From assembly GCF_023161965.1 (NCBI RefSeq), contig NZ_JALNTY010000003.1, positions 229,271-293,270 on the forward strand: a DNA stretch of 64,000 nt. The letters run 5' to 3'. How positions within the stretch are numbered: the stretch's first letter is position 1; the number at the start of each line of letters is the position of its first letter. The notes under the pieces were generated by a model, which saw nothing but the letters and a program-made list of their open reading frames with translations, searched no databases and had not been told where the DNA came from. Shown here piece by piece: positions 17,596 through 27,703 of this stretch. The DNA is from Anaerosoma tenue. GTDB lineage: Bacteria > Actinomycetota > Coriobacteriia > Anaerosomatales > Anaerosomataceae. The position numbers and the translations under genes were made by a program.

Positions 17596-18552
17596 ATGCC
17601 CTTCAAGATCTTCGTCACGCGCGATTTCGACCACATGAGCAGGGTGGCGGCCGATGTCGTCATAGCCGATATCAAGGAGAAGCAGGCTGCCAAGGACGAG
17701 TATGTGCTCGGCCTGGCCACCGGCAACTCGCCCACCGGACTGTACAAGGAGCTCGCGCGCGCGTTCAACGAGGGGACGATAGATGCCCCCAGGGTCAGGA
17801 GCTTCAATCTCGACGAGTACGTCGGACTCCCCGGCGAGAACGCCCAGCAGCGGGCGCTCCATCCCGAGTCGTACAGCTACTTCATGATCCGGGAGCTCTT
17901 CGGTCTGCTCGACCCCACATTCACCGAGACGAACGTCCCATGGGGCACGCTCATCGACCAGGATGAGCTGGTGACCGCGCTCGAAGCCAAGCCGTCGCAG
18001 TACGAGCTCCAGGGCACCGACAAGGGCAAGGCGATCGTCATCAAGCCCGACGCCGACGGCTTCCTCGGGTGGATCCGACGGGAAGTGCTCGATGCGTATG
18101 AGGCGAAGATCGAGCGCTTCGGCGGGATCGACCTTCACGTGGTAGGCGTTGGAGGCCGGGGGCACGTGGCGTTCCACGAGAGCGGCATCCCCTTCGACGG
18201 CAACAGCATGCTGCTGGTCCGACTGGATGACAACACTGTTGAGAACGCGGTGACGGACGGTCACTTCGCGTCCGTCGATGAGAGTCCACGCTACGCGATA
18301 TCCATGGGAGCCGAACTCGTGTACAAGGCCAGAACGGTCGTTCTTGTCGCGAACGGGAGCCGCAAGACCGCCCCGGTGGCCGAATCGATCCTCGGCGATG
18401 TCACCTGCGATGTCCCGATCAGCCGGAGTCAGAGCTGCGTTGCCGACGGCGGCACGCTCGTGTACGTTCTCGACGAGACGGCAGCCATGGAGCTGCTCGA
18501 CCGCCGCGACGAGGTCGAGTCCAGGGGGTACGAGATCATCGACCTCCGCTGA
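17596..18552 (+). CDS. nagB: Glucosamine-6-phosphate deaminase/isomerase-like protein (NagB family, atypical)
   Basis: NagB-family protein of 318 residues; the family is usually 240-270. Shared features are LGLATGNSPTGLYKEL (38-53), FNLDEYVGLP with D73 (E. coli D72), HPESYSYFM, and GVGGRGHVAFHES. In the last loop H190 and E195 match E. coli H143 and E148, but the position of D141 (Asp or Asn in known deaminases) is R188. About 60 extra residues (near 115-175) precede it. The gene lies between glmM and glmS, so it may catalyse the reverse step, act on another amino sugar phosphate, or regulate. The family call is secure; the exact reaction is not. Confidence 0.8.
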   Translation: MPFKIFVTRDFDHMSRVAADVVIADIKEKQAAKDEYVLGLATGNSPTGLYKELARAFNEGTIDAPRVRSFNLDEYVGLPGENAQQRALHPESYSYFMIRELFGLLDPTFTETNVPWGTLIDQDELVTALEAKPSQYELQGTDKGKAIVIKPDADGFLGWIRREVLDAYEAKIERFGGIDLHVVGVGGRGHVAFHESGIPFDGNSMLLVRLDDNTVENAVTDGHFASVDESPRYAISMGAELVYKARTVVLVANGSRKTAPVAESILGDVTCDVPISRSQSCVADGGTLVYVLDETAAMELLDRRDEVESRGYEIIDLR

Positions 18553-18633
18553 AGCACCGGTCCGCGCCGTCGCCACCCACGAGGCGGCGACCGCCCGCGA
18601 CCAGACTGATCGTACAACGGAAAAGGTAATCGA

Positions 18634-20490
18634 ATGTGCGGAATCATCGGCTACGTAGGACCGAAGCCAGCATCACCGGTACTGCTCGAAGGTTTGAGGC
18701 GGCTGGAGTACCGGGGGTATGACAGCGCGGGTGTCGCCGTCCTTCAGGACGACGCCATCACGGTACGCAAGAAGAAGGGCAAGATCGACGAGGGCATCGC
18801 GCGCACCCTCGCCGACCAGCCCGCGCCCGGCACCATGGGTATCGCCCACACCAGATGGGCGACCCACGGTGAGCCCTCGGATGAGAACTCACATCCCCAT
18901 CTCGACGCATCGGGCCGTATCGCCGTGGTGCATAACGGCGTCATCGAGAACTACGAGCACCTGAAGGAGCGACTCCTCGATGCGGGCCACGAGTTCCAGT
19001 CGGGAACCGACACAGAGGTTCTCGCGCACCTGATCGGCGTGCACTACGAGCGTCTCCGTGACGGCGACGCCACGCCGGACCTGCTCAACGAAGCGGTCTC
19101 GGCCGCGCTGCGCGAAGTGATCGGCACGTACGGCATCGCGGTGATATCGAGCGAGATACCCGGTGTGATCGTGGGAGCCCGTCGTGGCTCCCCGCTGATA
19201 ATCGGTATCGGCGAAGACGAGAACTTCCTCACGAGCGACTCCAACGCCGTGGTGGCCCACACCAAGCAGGTGGTGTTCCTCAACGACTACGACGTGGCCA
19301 CCGTCACGGCTGGATCGTTCGAGGTGCACAACCTCGGAACCGACACCGCCGACGTTCAGATCAGCAAACTCGAGTTCGATGCCGAGGACTCACAGCGTGG
19401 CGACTTCGAGCACTTCATGCTCAAGGAGATCCACGAGCAGCCCCGCACCGTGGAAAACGCGATCAGGGGCCGGATCGACAGCGAGGGCGCCACAGCCCGG
19501 TTCGGCGGCCTGAACATGACGCCCGCCGAGCTGCGCTCGGTGCAGCGGATCATCATCGCCGCGAGCGGCACCAGTTGGCACGCCGCACTCATCGGCGAGT
19601 ACATCATCGAGGCCCTGGCGCACATCCCCGTGGAGGTGGAGTTCGCGCACGAGTTCTGCTATCGCATGGCGCCTGTACGGCGTGACACGCTCGTGCTCGT
19701 CATCTCGCAGTCGGGCGAGACCGCCGACACGCTGATGGCGTTGCGCGAGGCGAAACGCCGTGGACACAGGGCGCTCGCGATCGTGAACGTCGTGGGCAGC
19801 ACGATCGCACGTGAGGCCGACGGCGGAATCTACATGCATGCGGGACCTGAGATCGGTGTCGCCTCCACCAAGGCCTTCATCGCCACGCTCGTGTGTCTCG
19901 AGCTTCTCGCCATCCACCTCGGGCGCATGCGCATGCTCTCCGCCGGCCAGGCCACGAAGACGTTCAAGGGGCTCGAGGCGCTGCCTGCACAGATCGAGCA
20001 GGTGCTCGCCCAGAGCGACGCGATCAGGGAGATCGCGCTCAAGTATGCCGAGGCGGACGATTTCTTCTTCCTCGGCCGGGGCTACAGCTACCCCACCGCT
20101 CTTGAAGGCGCTCTCAAGCTGAAGGAGATCTCGTACATCCACGCCGAAGGCTACTCGGCTGCTGAGATGAAGCACGGTCCGATCGCCCTGATCGATGAGA
20201 AGACCCCCACGGTCTTCCTGGTCCCGCAGGACTTCATGTACGACAAGACGATGGCCAACCTCGAGATGATCCGGGCGCGCAAGGGCCCGGTGATCGCCGT
20301 TGCGAGCGAGGGCGACGAACAGATCGCCAGGATCGCCGACGATGTGATCTTCATCCCGAAGGTGCGCGACGAACTGAACCCGCTGATCGCCAGCGTCCCG
20401 CTGCAGCTCTTCGCGTACCACCTTGCGGTGGCACGCGGGTGTGACGTCGACAAGCCCCGGAACCTCGCCAAGAGCGTCACGGTGCTCTAG
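18634..20490 (+). CDS. glmS: Glutamine-fructose-6-phosphate aminotransferase
   Basis: Makes glucosamine 6-phosphate from fructose 6-phosphate and glutamine. The 618 residues begin with the nucleophile Cys2 (MCGIIGYVG) of the glutaminase domain, which includes RRLEYRGYDSAG and HTRWATHGEPS. Two SIS sugar-isomerase domains follow (from about 290), with SGTSWHAA, SQSGETADTL and the C-terminal KPRNLAKSVTVL. It starts 81 bases after the nagB-like gene behind GGAAAAGG. It ends the plus-strand amino-sugar block at a strong terminator. Confidence 0.98.
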   Translation: MCGIIGYVGPKPASPVLLEGLRRLEYRGYDSAGVAVLQDDAITVRKKKGKIDEGIARTLADQPAPGTMGIAHTRWATHGEPSDENSHPHLDASGRIAVVHNGVIENYEHLKERLLDAGHEFQSGTDTEVLAHLIGVHYERLRDGDATPDLLNEAVSAALREVIGTYGIAVISSEIPGVIVGARRGSPLIIGIGEDENFLTSDSNAVVAHTKQVVFLNDYDVATVTAGSFEVHNLGTDTADVQISKLEFDAEDSQRGDFEHFMLKEIHEQPRTVENAIRGRIDSEGATARFGGLNMTPAELRSVQRIIIAASGTSWHAALIGEYIIEALAHIPVEVEFAHEFCYRMAPVRRDTLVLVISQSGETADTLMALREAKRRGHRALAIVNVVGSTIAREADGGIYMHAGPEIGVASTKAFIATLVCLELLAIHLGRMRMLSAGQATKTFKGLEALPAQIEQVLAQSDAIREIALKYAEADDFFFLGRGYSYPTALEGALKLKEISYIHAEGYSAAEMKHGPIALIDEKTPTVFLVPQDFMYDKTMANLEMIRARKGPVIAVASEGDEQIARIADDVIFIPKVRDELNPLIASVPLQLFAYHLAVARGCDVDKPRNLAKSVTVL

Positions 20491-20515
20491 ACGTCATCGA
20501 TCCGCCGCGCAAAGG

Positions 20516-20547
20516 AAAGCCCCCCGACCATCCGGTCGGGGGGCTTT
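20516..20547. terminator. Bidirectional Rho-independent terminator between glmS and rpsI
   Basis: A perfect 14-bp stem (AAAGCCCCCCGACC / GGTCGGGGGGCTTT) with an ATCC loop. The stem ends in AAA/TTT on both sides, so it can stop glmS transcription on the plus strand and rplM-rpsI transcription on the minus strand. Confidence 0.88.
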
Positions 20548-20571
20548 CGCATCGTTCCTGATATCGCAGCT

Positions 20572-20970
<399 letters not shown>

Positions 20971-20973
20971 ACG

Positions 20974-21408
20974 TTAGACCTCCAGGGTGATCTGACGGGG
21001 GTTCTGGGCCTGGTGCGGATGGTCCGGGCCGCCGTAGACCTTGAGCTTCTTGCCCATGGCCCTCCCCAGCGTGTTCTTGGGAAGCATGCCCTTGACCGCG
21101 CCCTCGATGACGCGCTCGGGCCTCTTCGCGAGCATCTCGGAGATTGGGGTCTCCTTGAGGCCACCCGGGTAACCGGAGTGGCGGTACTTCTTCTTGTCAG
21201 CGAGCTTGTTGCCGGTGAGCTTCACCTTCGATGCGTTGACCACGACGACGAAGTCGCCGGTATCGACGTTCGGGGTGTACTGCGGCTTGCGCTTCCCCTT
21301 GAGAATGGAAGCGACCTCGCTCGCCAGACGGCCGAGGGGGATATCAGTGGCATCGACGAGCAGCCACTCGCGCTCCACCTCGCCGGGCTTTGCGTAGTAG
21401 GTCTTCAA
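20974..21408 (-). CDS. rplM: 50S ribosomal protein L13
   Basis: L13 is an early-assembly protein of the large subunit. Its 144 residues carry the typical [16 protein letters not shown] start, GDFVVVVNA and the KHSGYPGG-like segment (here [11 protein letters not shown]). It is the first gene of the L13-S9 operon, with its own promoter about 70 bases upstream rather than read-through from truA. Confidence 0.98.
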   Translation of the reverse strand: MKTYYAKPGEVEREWLLVDATDIPLGRLASEVASILKGKRKPQYTPNVDTGDFVVVVNASKVKLTGNKLADKKKYRHSGYPGGLKETPISEMLAKRPERVIEGAVKGMLPKNTLGRAMGKKLKVYGGPDHPHQAQNPRQITLEV

Positions 21409-21478
21409 CTGGTTCCTCCAAGACGTGCTGGACGTAGTCGTTTGTCGAGTTCACGGGGCTCTCGAAACGAACCCTTGC

Positions 21479-21507
21479 AGTTTATCCGCGCAGGTGTGGG
21501 GTGTCAA
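21479..21507 (-). promoter_or_regulatory. Promoter of rplM-rpsI
   Basis: On the minus strand TTGACA (21502-21507) is followed after 17 bp by TAAACT (21479-21484). It lies in the 232-bp gap between truA and rplM, pointing at rplM, and gives a leader of about 65 nt. The minus-35 box is perfect and the minus-10 box matches 4 of 6. Confidence 0.75.
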
Positions 21508-21640
21508 CCAACGCGTCCGGGCGTATCTATGGCGGATCACAGCGCACGATACGTGCATCACCCCAGGTCAGAAGGGTATAGCGACCCGATGCATGCAGCC
21601 GGGCGCCCGTGCGCCGGCAAGCCCGGGCGGACCCTCGCGC

Positions 21641-22414
21641 CTAAAGCCAGCACTCGTCGGGATAGGTGACGTGCCAGAGGGTCAGTCCCTGCGGCGGAGC
21701 GGTAGGGCCTGCGACCCTGCGATCCCGCGCCTCGAGCGTCTCGGCCATCCACGCCACCGGCCGTCGACCCGTGCCCACCTCCACCAGGCTTCCCACTATC
21801 ACCCGGACCATCGAGTGCAGGAACGCGTTGCCGGTGACCCGGATCATAACGACGTGCTCACCGAGCATGACCGCCGGCTCGACCTGCACGAGATCGAGAT
21901 ACCGGCACGTGCGACGGCCCCTCCCCGACTCGGTCACGCAGAACGACCGGAAGTCGTGCTCACCCACGAGACAGGCGGCGGCATCACGCATCGCGCCCAG
22001 GTCCAGTGTGTGCCTCACCCACCATGCATACCGGTCCAGGAACAGCGGCGGCACAGGCCCGGGCACAAGCAAGTACCGGTACTCGCGGGCCACCGCCGAG
22101 TGCCGGGCGCTGAACCCCCCCGCCGCACGGCGCACACCGGTGACCACGATCCCGGGCGGCGTGAGCGCGTTCAGTGAGCGAAGCAGCGACGAACCGTCCG
22201 GCTCCGCTCCATCGGCCTCGAAGCTGATGACCTGCCCGAGCGCATGCACGCCCGCATCGGTCCTGCCGGCCCCCACGGTCTCGACCTCGCGTCGCAACAC
22301 CGTCGCGAGCGCGCGCTCGATCTCACCCTGCACCGTAGACAGCCCCGGCTGGCGGGCGAACCCCGCAAAGCCGCTGCCGTCGTAAGAGACTGTGATCGCC
22401 ACTACCCCCGACAT
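21641..22414 (-). CDS. truA: tRNA pseudouridine(38-40) synthase
   Basis: Isomerises uridines 38-40 in the anticodon arm of many tRNAs. From the ATG at 22414 the protein has 257 residues with the catalytic aspartate D53 in GAGRTDAGVHALGQ, and YDGSGFAGFARQP near the start. A longer frame exists upstream, but ATG 22414 opens the family sequence and sits 8 bases after the ecfT stop. The ecfA1-ecfA2-ecfT-truA order matches Bacillus. Confidence 0.95.
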   Translation of the reverse strand: MSGVVAITVSYDGSGFAGFARQPGLSTVQGEIERALATVLRREVETVGAGRTDAGVHALGQVISFEADGAEPDGSSLLRSLNALTPPGIVVTGVRRAAGGFSARHSAVAREYRYLLVPGPVPPLFLDRYAWWVRHTLDLGAMRDAAACLVGEHDFRSFCVTESGRGRRTCRYLDLVQVEPAVMLGEHVVMIRVTGNAFLHSMVRVIVGSLVEVGTGRRPVAWMAETLEARDRRVAGPTAPPQGLTLWHVTYPDECWL

Positions 22415-22422
22415 AGCGCCCC

Positions 22423-23220
22423 CTACACCAGGATGCCGACCGTCACGAAGCCGGCCCACGACAACAGTAGCACCGCCCAGTCGCGTGCCCGCATGACCGA
22501 GACGTGCAGCCGGGTCCGGCCGCGTCCGCCCCGATAGCAGCGAGCGTCCATGGCCACCGCGAGATCCTCCGCCCGGCGGAACAGATTGACGAACAGCGGC
22601 ACGAGCACCGGCACGTAGGCGCGGACCCGCGCCACGAGTCCACCTTCATCGAATCGTGCTCCTCGCGCTGTCTGAGCGACGATGATCTTCTCGGCCTCTT
22701 GCGCGGTGGTGGGGATGAAGCGGAGCGCGATGGTCAGCATCATCGCCACCTCGCCGGCGGGGAAACCCACCCGTCCCAACGGACGCATCAACGTCTCCAG
22801 TGCGTCGGTCAGCTGAACGGGGGTCGTGGTGAGGGTCAGCAGCGACGTGCCGACCACGAGCAGGACGATACGCACCGCGAAGAAGACGCCCCTTAGCAGC
22901 CCGTCGGCATCCACACCCACCGGCCCGATGCGCACGAGGCTCACGGTGGCCGGCTCCCACCGCAAGGCGTGGGCCAGCAACGTGAACACCAGGATCAGGC
23001 CGAGCGCGCGGAGGCCCCTGAATGCGATTCGAGGAGGGACACGCGAGACGAGCAAGACGGCTCCCACTGCCGCCGCGAACACGCTCATCCCCGCAAGACC
23101 GTCCACCAGGAACAGACCCAGCGTGAAGGCGACGATGACGCCCATCTTGGCGCGTGGATCCAGGGAGTGGACCGGGGAGTCGACGGGGACGTACTGCCCG
23201 AAGGTCGTCGGCACCCTCAT
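22423..23220 (-). CDS. ecfT: Energy-coupling factor transporter membrane protein EcfT
   Basis: EcfT is the membrane scaffold that couples the ATPases EcfA1 and EcfA2 to interchangeable vitamin or metal-binding S components. The 265 residues contain five to six hydrophobic segments and the two coupling-helix signatures, ARGARFDEGG (an Ala-Arg-Gly motif) and DARCYRGG. ATG 23220 overlaps the end of ecfA2 by 4 bases. No S component is encoded nearby, as expected for a shared (group II) module. Confidence 0.94.
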   Translation of the reverse strand: MRVPTTFGQYVPVDSPVHSLDPRAKMGVIVAFTLGLFLVDGLAGMSVFAAAVGAVLLVSRVPPRIAFRGLRALGLILVFTLLAHALRWEPATVSLVRIGPVGVDADGLLRGVFFAVRIVLLVVGTSLLTLTTTPVQLTDALETLMRPLGRVGFPAGEVAMMLTIALRFIPTTAQEAEKIIVAQTARGARFDEGGLVARVRAYVPVLVPLFVNLFRRAEDLAVAMDARCYRGGRGRTRLHVSVMRARDWAVLLLSWAGFVTVGILV

Positions 23221-24047
23221 GACGACACACCCCGCGCCGTGAGCAGCGACTCGGCCGCCCGGGCCGGGTCGCACACCACGTGCTCAAGACGCATGCCGGC
23301 ATCACGGACAAGCAACTGCGTACGGACGACCGGCGGAAGCTCCAGCCCGGCACCGGTGTACGGCTCCGGGTCAGCGTAGAGTTCCTGCGGGGTGCCCGAG
23401 AATGCGACGGCTCCCGAGTCGAGCGCCACGACGGCCGTGGCCTCGTCCAGGAACTCCATCGGATCGTGCGTCACCACCAGCACGCCGCTTCTCCTGCGTT
23501 CCGCGGCAAGAGCTTCGCGGATGGAGCGCCTGCCGTCGGCGTCCAGGCCCGATGTCGGCTCATCGAGCAGCAGGTACGGCGCAGCCATGGCCAGAGCACC
23601 GGCGATCGCGCCGCGCCGGGCCTCCCCTCCCGACAACGTGAAGGGCGACCTGCCACCGTAGACATCGGGATCGAGTCCGACCGTCCGCAGTGCGCGGTCC
23701 GCTTCTTCCGAGGCGGAATCCAGGCCGAGGTTCCGTGGGCCGAACATGACGTCGGCGTGCAGCGTCTCGGCGAAGAACTGGGTCTCGGGATCCTGGAAGA
23801 CGATGGCCACCGATCCTCGCGCTTCGCGCGCCGACGGATCCACGCCGTCGACAGCCACGGTGCCCTGTGACGGCGCGAGCAGCCCTGCGAGTAACCGGAG
23901 CAGCGTGGACTTACCCGATCCCGTGGTGCCTGTCACCACCACCAGATTCCCGCGCTCGAGCGACAGGTCGACCGAACGCAGGGCCTCCACGCCGAAAGAC
24001 CGTCCTCCGGCATACGTGTATGACACATCGCGGGCTACGAGCGCCAT
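23217..24047 (-). CDS. ecfA2: Energy-coupling factor transporter ATPase EcfA2
   Basis: ABC ATPase of 276 residues. Walker A GTTGSGKST is at 40-48, the Q-loop FQDPETQ near 84-90, the signature LSGGE at 138-142 and Walker B LLLDEP just after. The signature ends in E rather than the commoner Q. It pairs with EcfA1 to power EcfT. The start overlaps ecfA1 by 13 bases. Confidence 0.93.
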   Translation of the reverse strand: MALVARDVSYTYAGGRSFGVEALRSVDLSLERGNLVVVTGTTGSGKSTLLRLLAGLLAPSQGTVAVDGVDPSAREARGSVAIVFQDPETQFFAETLHADVMFGPRNLGLDSASEEADRALRTVGLDPDVYGGRSPFTLSGGEARRGAIAGALAMAAPYLLLDEPTSGLDADGRRSIREALAAERRRSGVLVVTHDPMEFLDEATAVVALDSGAVAFSGTPQELYADPEPYTGAGLELPPVVRTQLLVRDAGMRLEHVVCDPARAAESLLTARGVSS

Positions 24048-24850
24048 ACGCTCTCCGCTATCGCCTCGGGCGTCGATGCCCCGTCGGGAACCGGAACGCC
24101 GCCCCTGCGCAGAGCATCCGCAAGCTCCGCCTCGGGCGGGACCTCGACCGCCAGCGTCCGCGCATGTCCCGGATCGGCCATCAGGGCCTTCGGCGTTCCC
24201 TGGTACGCGATGCGCCCATTCCTGAGGACCACGACCTCATCCGCATCCACGACGTCGGCGAGGTGATGCGTCACGTGCAGGATGCCCACTCCGCGTCGCC
24301 TGAGATCCCCGAGCGCGGCGAGCACGTCGCGACGCCCCACCGGATCGAGCATCGCGGTGGGCTCGTCGGCGATCAGGTACGACGGACGCATGGCAAGTGC
24401 GCCCGCGATAGCAAGCCGCTGCTTCTGGCCCTCGGACAGGAGATGCGGCTCACGACGCTGGAACCCCGAAAGGCCCACTGCGGCAAGCGCGTCATCGACA
24501 CGCACCCGCAGCTCATCTGGATGCACGCCGAGGTTCTCCGGTCCGAACGCGACATCCTCCTCGGCGAGCGTCCCTACGATCTGGTTCTCGGGGTTCTGTT
24601 GGATGAACCCTACCCGGGAGCGGACGTCCCAGACGGTCTCCTCATCGGCGGTGTCTGTCCCATCGACTCGCACGACACCCGCCGAAGGGACCAGGAGGCC
24701 GTTGCCGAGCCGCGCCAGTGTGGACTTGCCCGAGCCGTTCGGCCCCAGCAGCGCCACGACCTGACCCGGTGATACGGAGACAGAGACGTCGTCGAGCGCC
24801 GGCGCGACAGCGCCGGGGTAGGTGAACCCCACATGCTCGAATACGATCAC
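24035..24850 (-). CDS. ecfA1: Energy-coupling factor transporter ATPase EcfA1
   Basis: ABC ATPase of 271 residues with Walker A GPNGSGKST (36-44), Q-loop QQNPENQ (84-90) and Walker B YLIADEP (158-164). The signature is LSEGQ (138-142) where LSGGQ is usual. It heads the ecfA1-ecfA2-ecfT-truA group that follows rplQ, the same arrangement as in Bacillus and its relatives. Confidence 0.94.
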   Translation of the reverse strand: MIVFEHVGFTYPGAVAPALDDVSVSVSPGQVVALLGPNGSGKSTLARLGNGLLVPSAGVVRVDGTDTADEETVWDVRSRVGFIQQNPENQIVGTLAEEDVAFGPENLGVHPDELRVRVDDALAAVGLSGFQRREPHLLSEGQKQRLAIAGALAMRPSYLIADEPTAMLDPVGRRDVLAALGDLRRRGVGILHVTHHLADVVDADEVVVLRNGRIAYQGTPKALMADPGHARTLAVEVPPEAELADALRRGGVPVPDGASTPEAIAESVWRS

Positions 24851-24871
24851 CGGCTTCCTCTCCGAACCGCG

Positions 24872-24896
24872 AAGGGCCCCGCGATGCGGGGCCCTT
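24872..24896. terminator. Hairpin between rplQ and ecfA1, terminator-like
   Basis: A perfect 11-bp stem (AAGGGCCCCGC / GCGGGGCCCTT) with a 3-nt loop, in the short gap after the alpha operon. No T-run follows on the minus strand, so it may only partly stop transcription before the ecf genes. Confidence 0.6.
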
Positions 24897-24925
24897 GTCG
24901 CTCGTCATGACCTCGCGGCCCGATA

Positions 24926-25279
24926 CTAGTCCACGAGCTCCAGGATGACCATCGGGGCAGCATCGCCCTTGCGCGGACCAAGCTTGAGGATGCGCGTGTA
25001 GCCACCCTCCCGCTCCTCGTACCGCGGCGCGATATCCTCGAAGACCTTCTTCACGAGCGCCTGGTCGCCGAGCTCGGCGAGCGCCAGACGTCGCGCATGT
25101 ACATCCCCGCGCTTGCCCCAGGTGATGATGCGGTCCACGAGCGTCCGCACCTCCTTGGCGCGCGCTTCGGTCGTCTTGATGCGCTCGTTCACGAGCAGGG
25201 CGGCGGCGAGGCTCCGAAGCATGGCCTTGGTGTGGCTTGCGTCGGTACCGAGCGTGCGCCCCTTCTTCGCATGTCTCAT
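24926..25279 (-). CDS. rplQ: 50S ribosomal protein L17
   Basis: L17 lies near the peptide-exit region of the large subunit. The 117-residue protein starts [20 protein letters not shown] and includes [21 protein letters not shown], as in other bacteria. It is the last gene of the alpha operon, 13 bases after rpoA. Confidence 0.98.
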   Translation of the reverse strand: MRHAKKGRTLGTDASHTKAMLRSLAAALLVNERIKTTEARAKEVRTLVDRIITWGKRGDVHARRLALAELGDQALVKKVFEDIAPRYEEREGGYTRILKLGPRKGDAAPMVILELVD

Positions 25280-25292
25280 CTCGTACGCTCTC

Positions 25293-26231
25293 CTACCCTG
25301 CGAGACCCAGACCCATGGTCTGGAGCTTGTCCTTGACTTCCTCGATCGACTTGGCGCCGAAGTTCCGGATGTTGAGCAGGTCGGCCTCGCTGCACTCCGT
25401 GAGCTGGCCGATGGTGTTCACACCCTGACGCTTCAGGCAGTTGTAGGAGCGGACGGTGAGGTCCAACTCCTCGATCGGCGTATCGAGCACTCTGTCCTTC
25501 TCGTCGGGGATCGACTCGAAGATGCCGTCCTGCGGCAGCTCACCCTCGGCCTGCTCGAGGAACAGCATCATGTGCTCATCGATGACGCGCGCGGCACGGG
25601 CCACCGCATCGGCGGGAGTCATGGCGCCGTTCGTCTCAAGCTCGAGCACGAGCTTGTCGTAGTCGGTGCGCTGACCCACGCGGGTGTTCTCCACGACGTA
25701 AGTGCACCGGATGACCGGGCTGAACACCGAGTCCACGGTGATCACGCCGATGGGGTCATCGATCCGCTTGTTACGGTCCGCGGAGACGTAGCCACGCCCC
25801 ACGCCGATACGGATGCTCATCTCGAGCTTGGCGCCCTTCTCGAGGGTCGCGATCACATGCTGGGGGTTGACGAGCGAGAACTCGGCGGGGACCTTGAGGT
25901 CGGCGCCGGTCACAGTGGCGGGGCCGGCAGCGACGAGGGTCGCCACCGCTTCACCTTCGCCGATCCCCGTATCGCTGAAAACGAGACCCTTCACGTTCAG
26001 AACGATGTCGGTGACATCCTCGCGGACACCCTCCACCGTCGCGAACTCGTGCTGCACTCCTTCGATCCTGATCGAGGTCGCGGCCGCGCCCTGGAGCGAC
26101 GACAGCAACACTCTACGCATCGAGTTGCCGAGGGTGTATCCGTAGCCACGCTCGAGCGGCTCCACCACATAGCGAGCGGTGCGCGCATCGATCTCGTCAA
26201 CGGTCACTTTCGGCCTCATGAACTCGGTCAT
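25293..26231 (-). CDS. rpoA: RNA polymerase alpha subunit
   Basis: The alpha dimer nucleates polymerase assembly and its C-terminal domain contacts upstream DNA and activators. In 312 residues the N-terminal domain has [17 protein letters not shown], and the C-terminal domain begins at about 245 with [18 protein letters not shown] and ends with [16 protein letters not shown]. Both domains are complete. It sits between rpsD and rplQ in the standard alpha operon. Confidence 0.99.
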   Translation of the reverse strand: MTEFMRPKVTVDEIDARTARYVVEPLERGYGYTLGNSMRRVLLSSLQGAAATSIRIEGVQHEFATVEGVREDVTDIVLNVKGLVFSDTGIGEGEAVATLVAAGPATVTGADLKVPAEFSLVNPQHVIATLEKGAKLEMSIRIGVGRGYVSADRNKRIDDPIGVITVDSVFSPVIRCTYVVENTRVGQRTDYDKLVLELETNGAMTPADAVARAARVIDEHMMLFLEQAEGELPQDGIFESIPDEKDRVLDTPIEELDLTVRSYNCLKRQGVNTIGQLTECSEADLLNIRNFGAKSIEEVKDKLQTMGLGLAG

Positions 26232-26262
26232 GCTCTAAGCCTCCTTGGCTGGCAAGGCGTGG

Positions 26263-26889
26263 TTACTTCGAGTACAGCTCGACGATGAGCTGCTCGCGGA
26301 TCGGTGCTTCGATCTGCTCGCGGGCCGGAAGCGAGAGCACGCGGCCCTGCAGCTTCTCGACATCCACCTCGAGCCATCCCGGCACCTCTATCTTCGAGGA
26401 CGAGATGAGCGCGGCCTTGATCGCCGTCATGTCCTTCGACTTCTCGCCGACGGCGATCACAGCTCCGGGGCGCACGCGGAACGATGGGATGTCCACCCGG
26501 TGGCCGTCCACGGTGAAGTGACCGTGACGCACCATCTGACGGGCCTCGTCGCGTGACGCGGCGAAACCGAGACGGTAGACAGCGTTGTCGAGACGGCTTT
26601 CCAGCAGCCGGAGCAGGTTCTCACCGGTGATGCCGGGCTGGCGCGTCGCGATCTGATAGTAGGTCCGGAACTGCTTCTCCAGGACCCCGTAGATACGCTT
26701 CGCCTTCTGCTTCTCACGAAGCTGAACGCGATACTCCGAGTCGCGCGGGCGCTTCTTCCCCGCCTGACCCGGAGGGTACGGGCGCTTCTCCATGCCACAC
26801 TTGTCCGTGTAGCACCGGTCGCCCTTCAGAAAGAGCTTCTCACCTTCACGGCGGCACTGCCTGCAGTCCGCCCCTGTGTAACGTGCCAT
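26263..26889 (-). CDS. rpsD: 30S ribosomal protein S4 (zinc-binding form)
   Basis: S4 is a primary 16S-binding protein and in many bacteria a translational regulator of the alpha operon. The 208 residues carry an N-terminal four-cysteine zinc site (C9, C12, C26, C31), followed by the S4 RNA-binding domain ([22 protein letters not shown]). The zinc site marks the C+ form. It lies 21 bases after rpsK. Confidence 0.98.
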   Translation of the reverse strand: MARYTGADCRQCRREGEKLFLKGDRCYTDKCGMEKRPYPPGQAGKKRPRDSEYRVQLREKQKAKRIYGVLEKQFRTYYQIATRQPGITGENLLRLLESRLDNAVYRLGFAASRDEARQMVRHGHFTVDGHRVDIPSFRVRPGAVIAVGEKSKDMTAIKAALISSSKIEVPGWLEVDVEKLQGRVLSLPAREQIEAPIREQLIVELYSK

Positions 26890-26910
26890 AGAGGTCGATC
26901 CTCCCAGAAA

Positions 26911-27312
26911 CTACACGCGGCGGCGCTTGCGCGGCCGGCAGCCGTTGTGCGGGACAGGGGTACGATCCTGGATGCTCGCGACTTCCAGGCCTGCGGCCTG
27001 CAGCGAGCGGATCGCGGTCTCACGGCCGGAGCCGGGACCCTTCACGAACACAGACACCTTGCGCACGCCATGCTCCTGCGCCAGCTTCGCACACTGCTCG
27101 GCAGCGAGCTGGGCGGCGAACGGCGTGGACTTACGCGAACCCTTGAACCCGACCTGACCGGCCGACTTCCAGGCGATCACGTTGCCCTGCGGGTCGGTGA
27201 TGCTGATGATCGTGTTGTTGAACGTGCTCTTGATGTAGGCCTGCCCGACGGCGATGTTCTTTCGCTCGCTGCGGCGGACCCTGGTTTTGGCGTTCTTCTT
27301 CTTAGCAGCCAT
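26911..27312 (-). CDS. rpsK: 30S ribosomal protein S11
   Basis: S11 shapes the platform near the E site. The 133-residue protein contains [19 protein letters not shown] and the C-terminal [20 protein letters not shown], both diagnostic. The N-terminus is lysine-rich. It starts 3 bases after rpsM ends. Confidence 0.98.
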   Translation of the reverse strand: MAAKKKNAKTRVRRSERKNIAVGQAYIKSTFNNTIISITDPQGNVIAWKSAGQVGFKGSRKSTPFAAQLAAEQCAKLAQEHGVRKVSVFVKGPGSGRETAIRSLQAAGLEVASIQDRTPVPHNGCRPRKRRRV

Positions 27313-27315
27313 ATG

Positions 27316-27690
27316 CTACTTGCCCTTCTTCTTCGCGCCGATCTGGCGACGGGGACCCTTGCGGGTGCGCGCGTTGGTGTGCGTCCGCTGTCCCCGCACC
27401 GGCAGGCCACGGCGGTGACGAAGGCCCCGGTAGCAACCGATCTCCATCAGCCGCTTGATATTCTGACTCGTCTCACGTCGCAGATCGCCTTCGACCTTCA
27501 GGTTCCGGTCGATGAACTCGCGCAAACGAACGACCTCTTCTTCTGTGAGGTTGCGTACGCGCGTGTCCGGGTTGATGCCGGTCTCACGCAGGATCTGCTG
27601 CGCTGTGGTGAGCCCGATGCCATAGATGTAGGTCAGGCCGATCTCCACGCGCTTCTCGCGCGGTAGGTCGACGCCCGAAATGCGTGCCAA
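27316..27690 (-). CDS. rpsM: 30S ribosomal protein S13
   Basis: S13 sits in the 30S head and bridges to the large subunit. Its 124 residues include [40 protein letters not shown], and the basic C-terminal tail that approaches tRNA ([18 protein letters not shown]). It lies 13 bases after rpmJ. Confidence 0.98.
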   Translation of the reverse strand: MARISGVDLPREKRVEIGLTYIYGIGLTTAQQILRETGINPDTRVRNLTEEEVVRLREFIDRNLKVEGDLRRETSQNIKRLMEIGCYRGLRHRRGLPVRGQRTHTNARTRKGPRRQIGAKKKGK

Positions 27691-27703
27691 AGCCCGCTCC
27701 CTC

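Noticed and set aside
17089-18576. A 495-residue minus-strand open frame
   Set aside because: Antisense to glmM and nagB. Its composition follows from the coding strand and it has no convincing start site.
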